Positions 27,101 through 34,591 of a stretch of DNA of 64,000 nucleotides are shown here, in pieces (positions within the stretch are counted from its first letter, which is position 1; every line of letters starts with the position of its first letter). The DNA is from JAZKIX01 sp040384645. GTDB taxonomy: Bacteria > Pseudomonadota > Gammaproteobacteria > Burkholderiales > Burkholderiaceae_D. A program made the translations under genes and the position numbers. The stretch lies in assembly GCA_040384645.1 (NCBI GenBank), contig JAZKIX010000070.1, positions 1 through 64,000 of the forward strand, read 5' to 3'. The notes beneath the pieces were generated by a model. The model was not told the origin of the DNA. It made no database searches and saw only the letters and a program-made list of their open reading frames with translations.

Positions 27101-29387
27101 GCGCCTTGATGCTATAGGTGCCGGCCGGCAAGCGCAGGGTATTCCAATCCAGATTCAATTCCAGCGTACTGTTGGCCGCAATCGTGACCGGGTTATTGCC
27201 AAAGGTTTTGCCCTCCCAACCAATGACTGGACTGGCAAGGTATTCGTACACGATATTGCCCTGCGCATTGAACACCAGCGCCGATACCTGTACCGATGCA
27301 TTGGCGGCAGCGCTGTTGGCAAGCAACATTTCTAACGGAATCACGCCGCTCGGAGAATAGTCAGAGTCGCTGGTTGCCACCTTGATGAAGCTGATATCGG
27401 AAGTGACTGCGCTTTCTGTAAACAGTGCGATATCGGCCACCGCCGTGCCCACTTGGCTGAGTGAAACCAATTGCGACTGCGCCATATAACCGGTCGCACT
27501 GACGCTCAGGGTAAAGCTGGTGCCGCTTAAATTGGCGATACTGTATTTGCCATCAACGCCCGAATTGACTGGCGCACCCTGTCCTTGCACTTGCACCGAG
27601 GCACCGGCGATAGGCGCCCCGCTTATCGCATCAGTCACGGTGCCGCTGAGCGAAGAACTGGCTGGTAATTTGGCAAGTGCAATTTTCCCGACATTGTTGA
27701 TGCCGAGTGCCGCGATACCGGATGCGCTGGCAGTCTGATAGTTGCTTGCTGACACCGTGAGCACGAATGCACCGGCATCAATCGGGCTAAATGCAAACGT
27801 CCCGCCGACACCTGTGGTTTGGCTAGCGCCGCCCAAGGACACCGTGGCGCCCACCAACGGCGTCTTGCTGACGGCATCGATCACGACGCCATTCAAGCTG
27901 GTAGTGGTCGGCAAGGTATTGCCGTTGGCAACCAGCTTGGGTGAAAAAGTGTAGTTAATGCCGGCCACAAAGGCGACATTGGCGCCGGCACTTTGGTAAT
28001 TGGCAAAGCTGGCGGTGATGGTCGCCGCGCCGGGGCTCAAGCCGGCAATTTGATAGGCGCCGGTATTATCGGTTTGCGCCGAGGCGGTGCCGGTAGATAC
28101 TGTGACGCCGCTCAAGGCAGTGCCGCTTTGATTGGTGACAATGCCACTTAATGCAGCGGTCAATGGCGCTGCCACCAGCGCGACATTGCCCACGTTCACG
28201 TTCTGCCCAGCCACTACCGTCAATGCGATGTCCTTGCTGGCATAGCCTAATTTGGAAAAACGCAAAGCAACTGCGCCAGGCGTCACGCTGGTCAGGGCAA
28301 AACTACCCGAAGCGTTGGAACTGGTACCGGCATCACTGCTCGCCAACACTTGCACCGCAACGCCCGCCAGCACTTGGCTATTGGCGGCATCGATCACGAT
28401 GCCGTGGATGCCTGCGGTAGTCGGCTCGGGCGGCGCTTGCGTCACCGAAAACAGCGCCCGCAAGGCGACCGCGGTCAGGTAAGGATCGTTGTCCCAGCTA
28501 CCATTGGGCAATTGGCTAGCGGTCAATGCATCGACCAGCGGCTGCAGGATCGCCACTTGTGAAGTTTGTCCGGTCAACGCCAATAAGGCAAAGGCATTGT
28601 CGAAGCTATTGCCATAGGCCTTTGCGCCATTGCGCTGCGCCAGCAACCACTGCTGCGCCGATGAGGTGATGGTTGCGGTGCTGAGTTGACCCGACCAGGC
28701 CGCAGCGGCCAGCATCGAATTGGCCGTGACATACAGATTAGGACTGCCATTGACCCCGAAAGAGCCATCGACCGCTTTGCTGGCATCCAGATAAGCAATC
28801 GCTTGTGCCACTGCATTCGGATCGAAAGCCGAATTTGTCTTCTGCGCCATCAGCACAAAAGCGGTATCGAGCGCATGCGCCGCATAGGTGCTATCGCCGC
28901 CGTAACCGCCTGCACCACTTTGCCTTTGCTGCAGTAAATCGATTAGCGCCGATTGCGGCACGCCGCTATAAGCCAAAGCCCAGGCGCGGCGCGCCAGATA
29001 TTCGGTACTGGTATCGGCATCTGCGGCGAGCGCGGTTTGCAAGGGCGCGAACGCTGCCGGCGGCGTCGCCAGCATTTTCAAGGTGTAAAGCGCTTCGCTG
29101 CGCGCCTGTAGCGGCGTCGCGATGGAAGTCGCTTCAGCGGCAAGACTGCCATTAGCTTGCACCTGGTTTTGCAACCATCCCAGGCCCGACTGGACGGCAA
29201 CGCTATTGGCGGCCGATGCTGGCAGCGCGCCCAGCGACAAAAATAGGGGGAAACTGAAGCGCCAAAGAGTTTGCCTGACAGTACGCCAAGAGCGGGGCTG
29301 AAGTTGGGTCAAACGATAAAAAAGGATTGCGTACACGGACGCCAAGAATGTAAAACACCACATCACTGCACTTGAAAATACCTGCAC
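21120..29387 (-). CDS. Giant surface protein: alpha-toroid, CarboxypepD-reg repeats, NHL propellers, Ig-like domain, IPTL-CTERM
   Basis: About 2755 residues. Rough order: two N-terminal hydrophobic stretches, the second a signal peptide ending ALPASAAN; alpha/alpha-toroid repeats (about 60-320, SWDNDPYLTAVALRALF type); four carboxypeptidase-regulatory-like beta domains (324-654); a CARDB-like domain; a long run of NHL/SMP-type propeller repeats (about 856-1812 and 1922-2186, motif DAAGNLYVSNAGD); CARDB-like domains (2280-2540); a cadherin-like Ig domain (NDSDDDNDPLTAQV, PGYSGSDSFNYAASDG); and an IPTL-CTERM tail (DIPTLSEMMLGLLSLL, basic end). The tail predicts processing by an exosortase-type enzyme (XrtH in the family descriptions), not seen here. 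The GTG at 29387 is chosen because GGGAG sits 6 nt upstream; an ATG 8 codons later is possible. The role is probably cell-surface binding or adhesion; no enzymatic site was seen. Confidence 0.85.
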   Translation of the reverse strand: MQVFSSAVMWCFTFLASVYAILFYRLTQLQPRSWRTVRQTLWRFSFPLFLSLGALPASAANSVAVQSGLGWLQNQVQANGSLAAEATSIATPLQARSEALYTLKMLATPPAAFAPLQTALAADADTSTEYLARRAWALAYSGVPQSALIDLLQQRQSGAGGYGGDSTYAAHALDTAFVLMAQKTNSAFDPNAVAQAIAYLDASKAVDGSFGVNGSPNLYVTANSMLAAAAWSGQLSTATITSSAQQWLLAQRNGAKAYGNSFDNAFALLALTGQTSQVAILQPLVDALTASQLPNGSWDNDPYLTAVALRALFSVTQAPPEPTTAGIHGIVIDAANSQVLAGVAVQVLASSDAGTSSNASGSFALTSVTPGAVALRFSKLGYASKDIALTVVAGQNVNVGNVALVAAPLTAALSGIVTNQSGTALSGVTVSTGTASAQTDNTGAYQIAGLSPGAATITASFANYQSAGANVAFVAGINYTFSPKLVANGNTLPTTTSLNGVVIDAVSKTPLVGATVSLGGASQTTGVGGTFAFSPIDAGAFVLTVSASNYQTASASGIAALGINNVGKIALAKLPASSSLSGTVTDAISGAPIAGASVQVQGQGAPVNSGVDGKYSIANLSGTSFTLSVSATGYMAQSQLVSLSQVGTAVADIALFTESAVTSDISFIKVATSDSDYSPSGVIPLEMLLANSAAANASVQVSALVFNAQGNIVYEYLASPVIGWEGKTFGNNPVTIAANSTLELNLDWNTLRLPAGTYSIKARAIDGSGRAVAEADAGFAVTAAAMLGGGVTADPPLAQAGANTPIALTADLTNNGNQTLAPGDLQLRITLDTPDASASSQAQIVVRNIASGVPMKSATKLIVDAEGNLYSVNGSDGKVVKISSAGVQSVIASLPVAAYSDLALDLNGHLWIATKSLGKVYTVTPQGAVSNIAVNTLSAISALDFTASGTLVLTGTFTGTESGKAINGETRLVQRDSAGIETVLWRNGLSTPVAMVKDDAGNYVVTNSGDGTLVKVSVADGLIVPFATGLNHPQGITRDAAGNFYVANAGDNNIIKVLANGQTSVYATGFNQPYDLKFDNAGNLYVSNAGDDAILKVIPDGTVQGFAKGIANGPQGMKYDAAGNLWISNDDGTLRKKDALDNVSVIVSGLSTPRGFAFTGNGDVLLAEYSSGKISRISNGVKSVFASGLNTPFGVAVDAAGDVFVTEKNADRIAHFDANGNKLGVIESLLNSPTVMRAGSNGDIYIQNSGFLALRNSAGEVQIDKRPFSHTYWAPDPVNGGFVVLSSYNVLRISAAGVVTTVKANLLFYPYGVVVDSAGNIIVRDYSNKKLQKIDSAGVLTELVTLPDYPSDVQSDAAGNVAVRLNNGAFYKVSPVGVISQINHSISEHIYGWSASGVGQIVAWGYTKTYRIDMATGTTTIWLASKGYNSGAAVDSAGNLLVTDSGSNNLSVYSNAGALLSQTDGFVTLGDIVWTGSELRFVDGGNRLYGITGASYPIKKSGTLPTQYLAQSGNDTLGATSNVVLKWTGLTGSGYTTYANVSGNLTGIAAHSDGSVAVAISTTSRVVVLDASKVIVKDFAGLRSPQGLAFDSANRLYVANSLGGTIARFDSLATSVASTFAQSSNPQNLAFDADGKLLVTRSGGVDRIATTGIATLITSDGGFKGIISDGTAVLVVDQSKGQLRKLNTVGNTSSWDVFAAGFATPVALRAADNGDLYVLNQGNNTLLKYSTGKLDTIATVPAGMNAMDVTSGAEFTVAGNGGIASRVALDGTVTDLKISPLVNQWALTGTAASANGKLYFLANNPADQAGSVFEIAITQPVTPPVAGTVVKQSTVAMNSMAATDAYTHFDFGTWLAPYGGDFKVEVWRDGVAGKSVNFIHVGSNADSLLTAAKAEIPPGNSQLNMCLDLKGADFTSISRVEMGQVRPVSQSGVPSGMAGDRAGNLYVTDTTTLYRTNSSGQSTVIANGMSLAFGLATDSQQNFYVASKNPSTSRYQLIRIDLLGTKTVVADLGVTTANGVAVNSRDEILVGSPGKLLKVDKQGVVTTVTTSGLPSPRGIAIDGRDNIYVQNESDFVSMIKPDGSSVNVFSGGNGVDSPTFEGDGYPNIAADCADNFYIAPYQWAKIGQSGEEHSLAQVVPRTGKTALLFDTQNIDPTLGDVDYLAFDRFSNRILMWNDNDRRIWQVPVTCGAIGVQAHLMAKPGQTFSGSSKPPSAIVPHADGRTEYVWSLRDVTAQGSQVCFDASQAGVTLGEERKAIDAGFISFQNSFATGDVTVPLAIPTVRAANLVALAVATDKADYPANDTAQVATVLNNAHTEQVTGTLKVQVFDSHNVLVGSVTQQGVTIAAAGSVPVNAPFGIGTIVPAQYTVKAVLLGNDGDLARAQASFNVLPSNVDASAKSTVATDRTNYNASDRVLIRSRATNQSDNIVLENLTLMVKVYNAAGTLQFSYGHPVPQLLPGASRDYSAPQALRNLPAGIYTVTQILSDSSGHIIDQPETSYEVQSGSANGFGLTGTISATPHLVRAGAMASFAASATNQGNASLNDLPLKISIVDPATQTVMAEYPYTQTLNAAARDSKTTQWRTTGSAGTTYVAVLSALVNGNTLTLAQDSFALVAQVAPVANGDHYSTSVNQSITIGALNGLLANDSDDDNDPLTAQVMSQPAHGQVSLNPNGSFTYVPAPGYSGSDSFNYAASDGQMTGNATVTIVIAGASVVHDIPTLSEMMLGLLSLLVLACGMGRYHFSRRHRALQHS

Positions 29388-29868
29388 AAACTTCTCCCTT
29401 AATACCACTTGCCGTGACGATGCGGTAACACACCACATGTTGCACACCGCATCATTCTCAGTTAAATGTACGAATAACAATTTTTAAGCCGCGAATGGTA
29501 TCTCAAAAACAATTGATAACCAATCATTATTAGCGCATAACACTTGTTGTTGATCATTCATCATAGGGAATGTGATAACGCAGGGCATTGACTTCCATCA
29601 AGCCGCAAGGCTAGGCCTCCAAGGCTAAAAACCTTGCGTTAAAGAAACTAAAGTCACCATGGATTGGTAGGGCAATCGGCAGCAATTTCCCGGTAAAAAT
29701 CGCTACAAACATGATGGATATGGGGGGTATATGTCAAAAACATGTCTTAGCCGCACGTCTTTAAAGCACAAAAAATAATACATACCGGAGTATTATTTAT
29801 AGAAAAAACGCCGACCACAGAGATGGGCGGCGCTGAGGAAGGGCCATTGCGGCCCAAAATACATCCGT
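29388..29868. other. Intergenic region upstream of the giant surface-protein gene
   Basis: About 480 bp, AT-rich near 29500-29560 (likely promoter for the minus-strand giant gene), with repeat copy 3 at 29721-29800. No gene was recognised. Confidence 0.4.
29721..29800 (-). repeat. 80-bp intergenic repeat, copy 3 of 8
   Basis: On the minus strand it opens with AATAATAC ... GTATTATT (perfect 8-bp hairpin). The middle hairpin AAAGACGTG ... CATGTTTTT pairs with two G-U, and the tail is CATATACCCCCCA. It lies between two minus-strand genes. Confidence 0.82.
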
Positions 29869-30825
29869 TTAGTCGAACACCGCCGGCGATTCAGCCTTGC
29901 GCAACAATACCGCCGAAGCGCCGCGGCCATCGGCCTTGCGTACCATCAGGTCGGTTTCGCTACCGGGGGTTTCAATCGAGCCGCTGGTCGACACCGCATA
30001 AGCGATCGTGTCGTTATCGAGCCATTCGATCTGATCGTCGACGCTGCGTGTTTCCTTCATGACCCATTCACGCCCGCTGGCCAATTCATAGATCGCCGGC
30101 GACCAGCCGCCGGTGGGGATGCGCCGTTTGAATGCGATCCGAGTGCCATCGGGAGAAAAAGAGGGACATTCCATGTGCTGGCGCAACAGGGTCAAGGTCT
30201 TGGCTTGGGCATCGCCTTGCACCAGGAATACATCGCCGCCCGCGCCAACGGTAGCCATGAAACGGGTAGGCAATTTTGGATCGAAACTGACGCCCCACAC
30301 ATTGATCCGCTTGCTGGACAACTTCAAGCTGGCAGTTTCAACCACTTTGAAGGTCGAGATATCGGCCACCAGACGTTTGCGCGTGGCATCGATCAAATAG
30401 GTACGGGTAGAAAATTCAGTTCCCGTATAAGTGTGCCCGCTGCTAAAACCGGTAAAAGCTGCCAACGTCCCATCACGCGATATGCGCAGCCGGCTCGCCA
30501 ACAACACATTCGGGAAGTGCAAGGTGCTCTGCACCACGCCGTCCCGGCTTGCCAAATCCAGCTTCAAACCCTGACCGGCGACAGCCCGCAAACACCCCAG
30601 CACGCCATTACCGTAATGCACCCGGTCACAGCGCAAGCCAAGCGATTGGCTCAAGCTGCCGGATGCCGTATTCACGATATCGATGCGCCCGGCTTCGGCG
30701 CCCTCGCCTGATACCCGCAGCAGCAAACGTTTGGCCGGATCGCTCGCTGCGGCCGCGTTCGGCACGACGTAATTGAAACCAGCCAGCACGCATACCAGCG
30801 TCAATACCGGGGCAAATATTTTCAT
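29869..30825 (-). CDS. Exported TolB-like beta-propeller protein
   Basis: A 318-residue exported protein (signal MKIFAPVLTLVCVLAGFNYVVPNAAAA). PD40/TolB-like beta-propeller blades are visible: RLRISRDGTLAAFTGFSSG, MECPSFSPDGTRIAFKRRIP, and DDQIEWLDNDTIAYAVSTSG. The motif SPDGTRIAF is the standard blade signature. It lies 34 bp downstream of the MFS transporter gene on the same strand, so the two are probably one operon. TolB-like propellers usually mediate protein-protein contact in the periplasm; no enzyme site was seen. The specific role is unknown. Confidence 0.78.
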   Translation of the reverse strand: MKIFAPVLTLVCVLAGFNYVVPNAAAASDPAKRLLLRVSGEGAEAGRIDIVNTASGSLSQSLGLRCDRVHYGNGVLGCLRAVAGQGLKLDLASRDGVVQSTLHFPNVLLASRLRISRDGTLAAFTGFSSGHTYTGTEFSTRTYLIDATRKRLVADISTFKVVETASLKLSSKRINVWGVSFDPKLPTRFMATVGAGGDVFLVQGDAQAKTLTLLRQHMECPSFSPDGTRIAFKRRIPTGGWSPAIYELASGREWVMKETRSVDDQIEWLDNDTIAYAVSTSGSIETPGSETDLMVRKADGRGASAVLLRKAESPAVFD

Positions 30826-30859
30826 TCGAGCACCACATTCATTATTAATAAACCAGTCA

Positions 30860-32149
30860 TCACGAGTGCAACGCTGCGCCTGATTTCAAGCCATCAAAAG
30901 GATTGAACCACCAAAATAGCGTCAATCCACACAGCAATGCCAGCGCAAAAATAGCCGACGCCCAGGCAATATCCACCTTGTCCCACAACAGGCCGAACAG
31001 CGCCGACGACACCAACTTCATCAAGCCGATGCTGGCAGCGAACAGTGCCAGGCTCAGGCTGCGCGACCTGACCGGCACCACCCGCGACACCGACGCCATC
31101 AAGACGCCATCGGTCGCGGCAAAGAAGCAACCCAATAACACCACCAGCGCCAATGCCAACCACGCCGAACTGCCTCCACCTGCCAGACCCGACCATGCCA
31201 GCAAGCCATACATCGGCAACAGCAAGCAATGCGCAACGCAAAATACCCGTGTCGCGCCAAAGCGATCCGCCACCCTGCCCATCGGCACCGCCATCAATAA
31301 AAAAATAATCGCCGTCGCAACCGGCAACAAAGGCTGCAAATAAGGTTCCAGCGCCAGACTGCGTTGCAAATGCGCGTACATCATGCCTTCGCTCACGGTA
31401 AACACGGTGAGCAGCATCGCCAGTCCCAGCAAAGGCACACTGGCTGGCGGCAAACATTGCCGGAGCCGCACTGCCCAAGGCTGTGGCAAGGGTGGCGTAC
31501 TGCCAACTACAGTGGCATCGGGCCGGCGCACAAAAAAGAAAAAAACCAGCAAACCAGCCACAGAAGCGAGCAGCGATAAGCCAAAGATCCACCGGTAACC
31601 ATCGGGCAAAATCCACAACACCAGCGCCGCAATCAGCGGGCCCACCACCGCGCCAAAGCCATCCATCGCCCGATGCACGCCAAATGCCAAACCCAACTTG
31701 GCCGGCGGCACACTGGCAGCGAGCATCGCATCGCGCGGCGCCACCCGCAATCCCTTGCCAAAACGATCCAGCACCAAACTGCCAGCCACTACAGCAAAAG
31801 CGCCGCTGCTCAAGAAACCGATCCTGGCCACGGCGGACAGTAAATAGCCTAGACCCGCCACCAATTTGGTCCGTCCACTGCCATAACTGAGCAAACCGCC
31901 CAACAGCACTGCCGCCACCGTCGCCCCGCCACGAAACAAGCCATCCATCAAACCATATTGGCTTGGCGACAAGCGCAAGCCCAACATTAAATACACCGGC
32001 AAGATGCTGGCGACCATTTCAGTCGAAATATCGGTCAACAGGCTGGTGCCGCCGAGCGCATATACAGTGCCTGGCAATGGCGCCGAAGCCGCATCCGTTG
32101 CAGTCGGCCGGTGCGTACGCCATTGGCGAAAAATTTCCGCGATATACAT
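30860..32149 (-). CDS. MFS transporter
   Basis: A 429-residue major-facilitator protein with about 12 membrane segments. The first-half signature is TDISTEMVASILPVYLMLGLRL, and a conserved loop LDRFGKGLRVAPRDAMLAASVP matches the R-x-G-K-G-x-R-x-x-P-R-D-A motif of a common proteobacterial MFS group. The second half has the loop GRVADRFGATRVF. The substrate is not predictable. The start at 32149 (MYIAEIFRQW) is chosen because the 17 residues upstream do not resemble an MFS N-terminus; an ATG at 32200 remains possible. It is the first gene of a likely operon with the TolB-like gene. Confidence 0.85.
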   Translation of the reverse strand: MYIAEIFRQWRTHRPTATDAASAPLPGTVYALGGTSLLTDISTEMVASILPVYLMLGLRLSPSQYGLMDGLFRGGATVAAVLLGGLLSYGSGRTKLVAGLGYLLSAVARIGFLSSGAFAVVAGSLVLDRFGKGLRVAPRDAMLAASVPPAKLGLAFGVHRAMDGFGAVVGPLIAALVLWILPDGYRWIFGLSLLASVAGLLVFFFFVRRPDATVVGSTPPLPQPWAVRLRQCLPPASVPLLGLAMLLTVFTVSEGMMYAHLQRSLALEPYLQPLLPVATAIIFLLMAVPMGRVADRFGATRVFCVAHCLLLPMYGLLAWSGLAGGGSSAWLALALVVLLGCFFAATDGVLMASVSRVVPVRSRSLSLALFAASIGLMKLVSSALFGLLWDKVDIAWASAIFALALLCGLTLFWWFNPFDGLKSGAALHS

Positions 32150-32388
32150 GAAAAGATAGGGTGAAGACGATGTGAAACAAAGAGGGTTTTGCCGATTCAT
32201 CGATCGGGCGCTGCATTATTACTGCGAACTGAAAAAGTTGCAAGTTACGCAAGATAGGAGGCCCGCTGCATTGCTTGAATGCGATACTGGACAGCACCTA
32301 CAGTGGATTTTCAAACAATTGCACAGCCAAATCATGGCATCGTTGGCGGCGGCGCTATGCACGGCCCCGCCAACGATGCCAGCGTATG

Positions 32389-33555
32389 TCACACCAGCGC
32401 CGGCAAACTCACTTCCTCATGCTGGTTGCCATTGCTGGAACGCGGCTCCAATCGGCGGTCGCGGGCGTTGCGCCAATCTTTATTGCCTTGCTCGGAAATA
32501 TGGTGCATTTCGCCGGCGCGGTTGACGCTGTAATCCTTGCACACGATCATTTCTTCCAGCGCTACGCCGGGCAGGACGCGGGTGTATTCGAATAGGACGC
32601 TGCGCACGATTTCGGCGCCGCTACAGATATGGCTGCCGTGGCCGATCCAGGTTGGGCCGACGATCTTGCAGCCGGCTTCGATGTGGGTGCCGGAGCCGAT
32701 ATAGACCGGGCCTTCGATGACGGTGCCTTCGCGCTCGATGCGGGTGTTCAGGCCGACCCAGACGCCGTCGGCGATTTGCTGACCCGGCACATCCATCTCA
32801 GGCACTTCGCCGCGCATGACTTTTTGCAATACCGACCAGAAATCGGGCACGGTGCCGATATCGATCCAGTTGAAAAAGCGGTTTTGCGCATAAAACGGCA
32901 TGCCGCGCTCGGCCATCAGGGGGAATAGCTCGGAGCCGATATCGAAGCTGACGCCGGAGGGGATCAGGTCAATCACTTGCGGCTCAAAGATGTAAATGCC
33001 GGCACTGACGAAATTGGATTTGGCATCTTCGCGCCGCGGTTTCTCCTGGAATGAGAGAATTTTGCCATCCTCATTGGTGACGACCACGCCGTATTCGCTG
33101 ACCTTATCCCAAGGTACTTCCTTGGTGATGATGCTGGCCATTGCGCCCTTGGTCTGGTGCTCCCACAGGGCGGCGCCGATATCGAGATCGATCAGGGCGT
33201 CGCCGCACAGGACGATCACGGTTTCGTCAAAAAAAGCGCCAAACTCCTGAATCTTCTTGATGCCGCCGGCCGAACCTAGGGGCTTGGGAATGACTGCGCC
33301 TTCATCGTCGATATAGCCTTCAAACGAATAGCCGATCTGGACACCTAATTGATGGCCGTCGCCAAAATATTCTTCAATTTTTTCATGCAGGTAACTGACG
33401 TTGACCATGATTTCCGTGACGCCGAATTTGGCCAGATGTTCGATCAGGTAGGCCATCACCGGCTTGCCACAAATGGGGATCATCGGCTTGGGCAAATCGT
33501 AGGTCAATGGTCGAACACGGGTTCCTTTACCGGCGGCAAGAATCATCGCTTTCAT
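32389..33555 (-). CDS. Mannose-1-phosphate guanylyltransferase-type nucleotidyltransferase
   Basis: A 388-residue sugar-nucleotide pyrophosphorylase. The N-terminal NTP-transferase domain shows AMILAAGKGTRVRPLTYDLPKPMIPICGKP, and CGDALIDLDI carries the metal-binding aspartate. VSAGIYIFEPQVIDLIP and DIGTVPDFW follow. The C-terminal third is a left-handed beta-helix (GPVYIGSGTHIEAGCKIVGPTWIGHGSHI). It makes an NDP-hexose, most likely GDP-mannose, for exopolysaccharide, LPS or glycoprotein synthesis. AGAGGAAA precedes the ATG at 33555. It is divergent from the downstream cyclic-glucan region, so both flanking loci concern cell-envelope carbohydrate. Confidence 0.87.
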   Translation of the reverse strand: MKAMILAAGKGTRVRPLTYDLPKPMIPICGKPVMAYLIEHLAKFGVTEIMVNVSYLHEKIEEYFGDGHQLGVQIGYSFEGYIDDEGAVIPKPLGSAGGIKKIQEFGAFFDETVIVLCGDALIDLDIGAALWEHQTKGAMASIITKEVPWDKVSEYGVVVTNEDGKILSFQEKPRREDAKSNFVSAGIYIFEPQVIDLIPSGVSFDIGSELFPLMAERGMPFYAQNRFFNWIDIGTVPDFWSVLQKVMRGEVPEMDVPGQQIADGVWVGLNTRIEREGTVIEGPVYIGSGTHIEAGCKIVGPTWIGHGSHICSGAEIVRSVLFEYTRVLPGVALEEMIVCKDYSVNRAGEMHHISEQGNKDWRNARDRRLEPRSSNGNQHEEVSLPALV

Positions 33556-33908
33556 AGTTTCCTCTTAGTTGTTGTGCTGCACATTGCGCAGCTTATTGAA
33601 CAGCAAATTGGGGGGCAAATCGACGAATAAATGACAGCGCAGTCCACCTCTGGCGGCAGGCTGCTAGCAGGCTGTTATTAAGAAATCCATTCTGCCACTG
33701 CCGCGCAGCCATTCTCTGTTTGGTAGCGCACAGACCCCAGACTTATTCGAGCGCAATCTGACGGTACGCAAACAAATGCTGTCTTTGGCAAAACAAGAGC
33801 GTCGTTGGTAGCGGCCGGGCTGCGGTCATTTCATTCTTTAAGCGGTCTTGGTTCGGCGGGACGAGGCGCTTAGTGGATCACTCATTGGATTATTTAAAAA
33901 GGAAAAAT
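33556..33908. other. Intergenic region, nothing recognised
   Basis: About 350 bp between the divergent nucleotidyltransferase and the 85-aa ORF. It must hold both promoters, but no strong boxes, hairpins or repeats stand out apart from a short direct repeat GCAGGCTG near 33657. Confidence 0.3.
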
Positions 33909-34166
33909 ATGTTTATCCAAATACCATTTATCCGGGGCATCCAACGCATTTCCAATGCCCTGCAAAATCGCAAACGCCTTATCGTCAACGATGAGCCCCG
34001 CTTCGAAATCGAATTAATGCCCGCCACGTCGATCCATCCCCAGACTCGCCGCCCGGATGCAGGGTTTACGGTTATTTTGGACATGCGCAAGCAGCCGCGG
34101 CAGGGTCGCTCATGGTTTGGACGTAGCGGCTGGAAGCTGGAAGCGACCCGTTCCAATCTTGGGTGA
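33909..34166 (+). CDS. Small hypothetical protein (85 aa)
   Basis: MFIQIPFIRGIQRISNALQ begins an 85-residue basic protein with no signal peptide or membrane segment. AAGGA lies 6 nt before the ATG at 33909, better than an in-frame start 12 codons upstream. The C-terminal half is rich in arginine, glycine and tryptophan (RQGRSWFGRSGWKLEATRS). No family is recognised. It lies upstream of the cyclic glucan synthase gene but is separated from it by a repeat element, so a functional link is not implied. Confidence 0.5.
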   Translation: MFIQIPFIRGIQRISNALQNRKRLIVNDEPRFEIELMPATSIHPQTRRPDAGFTVILDMRKQPRQGRSWFGRSGWKLEATRSNLG

Positions 34167-34344
34167 ACTTGGATGAGGGATTAAATTGCCCGGCCAACTG
34201 CAACAACGGCAGAACGTTGCGCGCCGCGCCGGGTCATATGCACTCCATTCGGGGCGAGCAACAGCGTTGACCTTGAGCTAGACCCCATCCTAAGAATTTG
34301 ATTATTGATATTGCAATCTTCAACTCACGCAATACAATGATTTA

Positions 34345-34423
34345 TCGGGAGTATAAGATAAAACACGTGCTTACCCGCACGGTTTTATTTGGCATTTTAA
34401 AATACTAGGTGGAGTATATTTCT
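34345..34423 (-). repeat. 80-bp intergenic repeat, copy 4 of 8
   Basis: On the minus strand AAATATACT ... AGTATTTT forms the first hairpin. AAAACCGTGC ... GCACGTGTTTT forms a near-perfect second one, and the tail is TTATACTCCCG. It lies in the 425-bp region before the cyclic glucan synthase gene, in antisense orientation. Confidence 0.82.
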
Positions 34424-34591
34424 CCTACCGGGACACTTTTTAGCCTTTCTGCAAGTCCGCTTCCCTGCGCATACAAGCGGATCGGATTGCAGCCGTTGAC
34501 CGTACTTGCACCACTTGCACGGCTACCTGCACTGCTCATCGCATTGCCAACAGCATTGCAAACCGCACTGCAAACAATAGAGGGCTTCCCC

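Noticed and set aside
21141..29155. Many long ORFs antisense to the giant surface-protein gene (for example 497 and 260 codons)
   Set aside because: They overlap a gene with clear domains throughout and show no protein-family features; such shadows are expected with this codon use.
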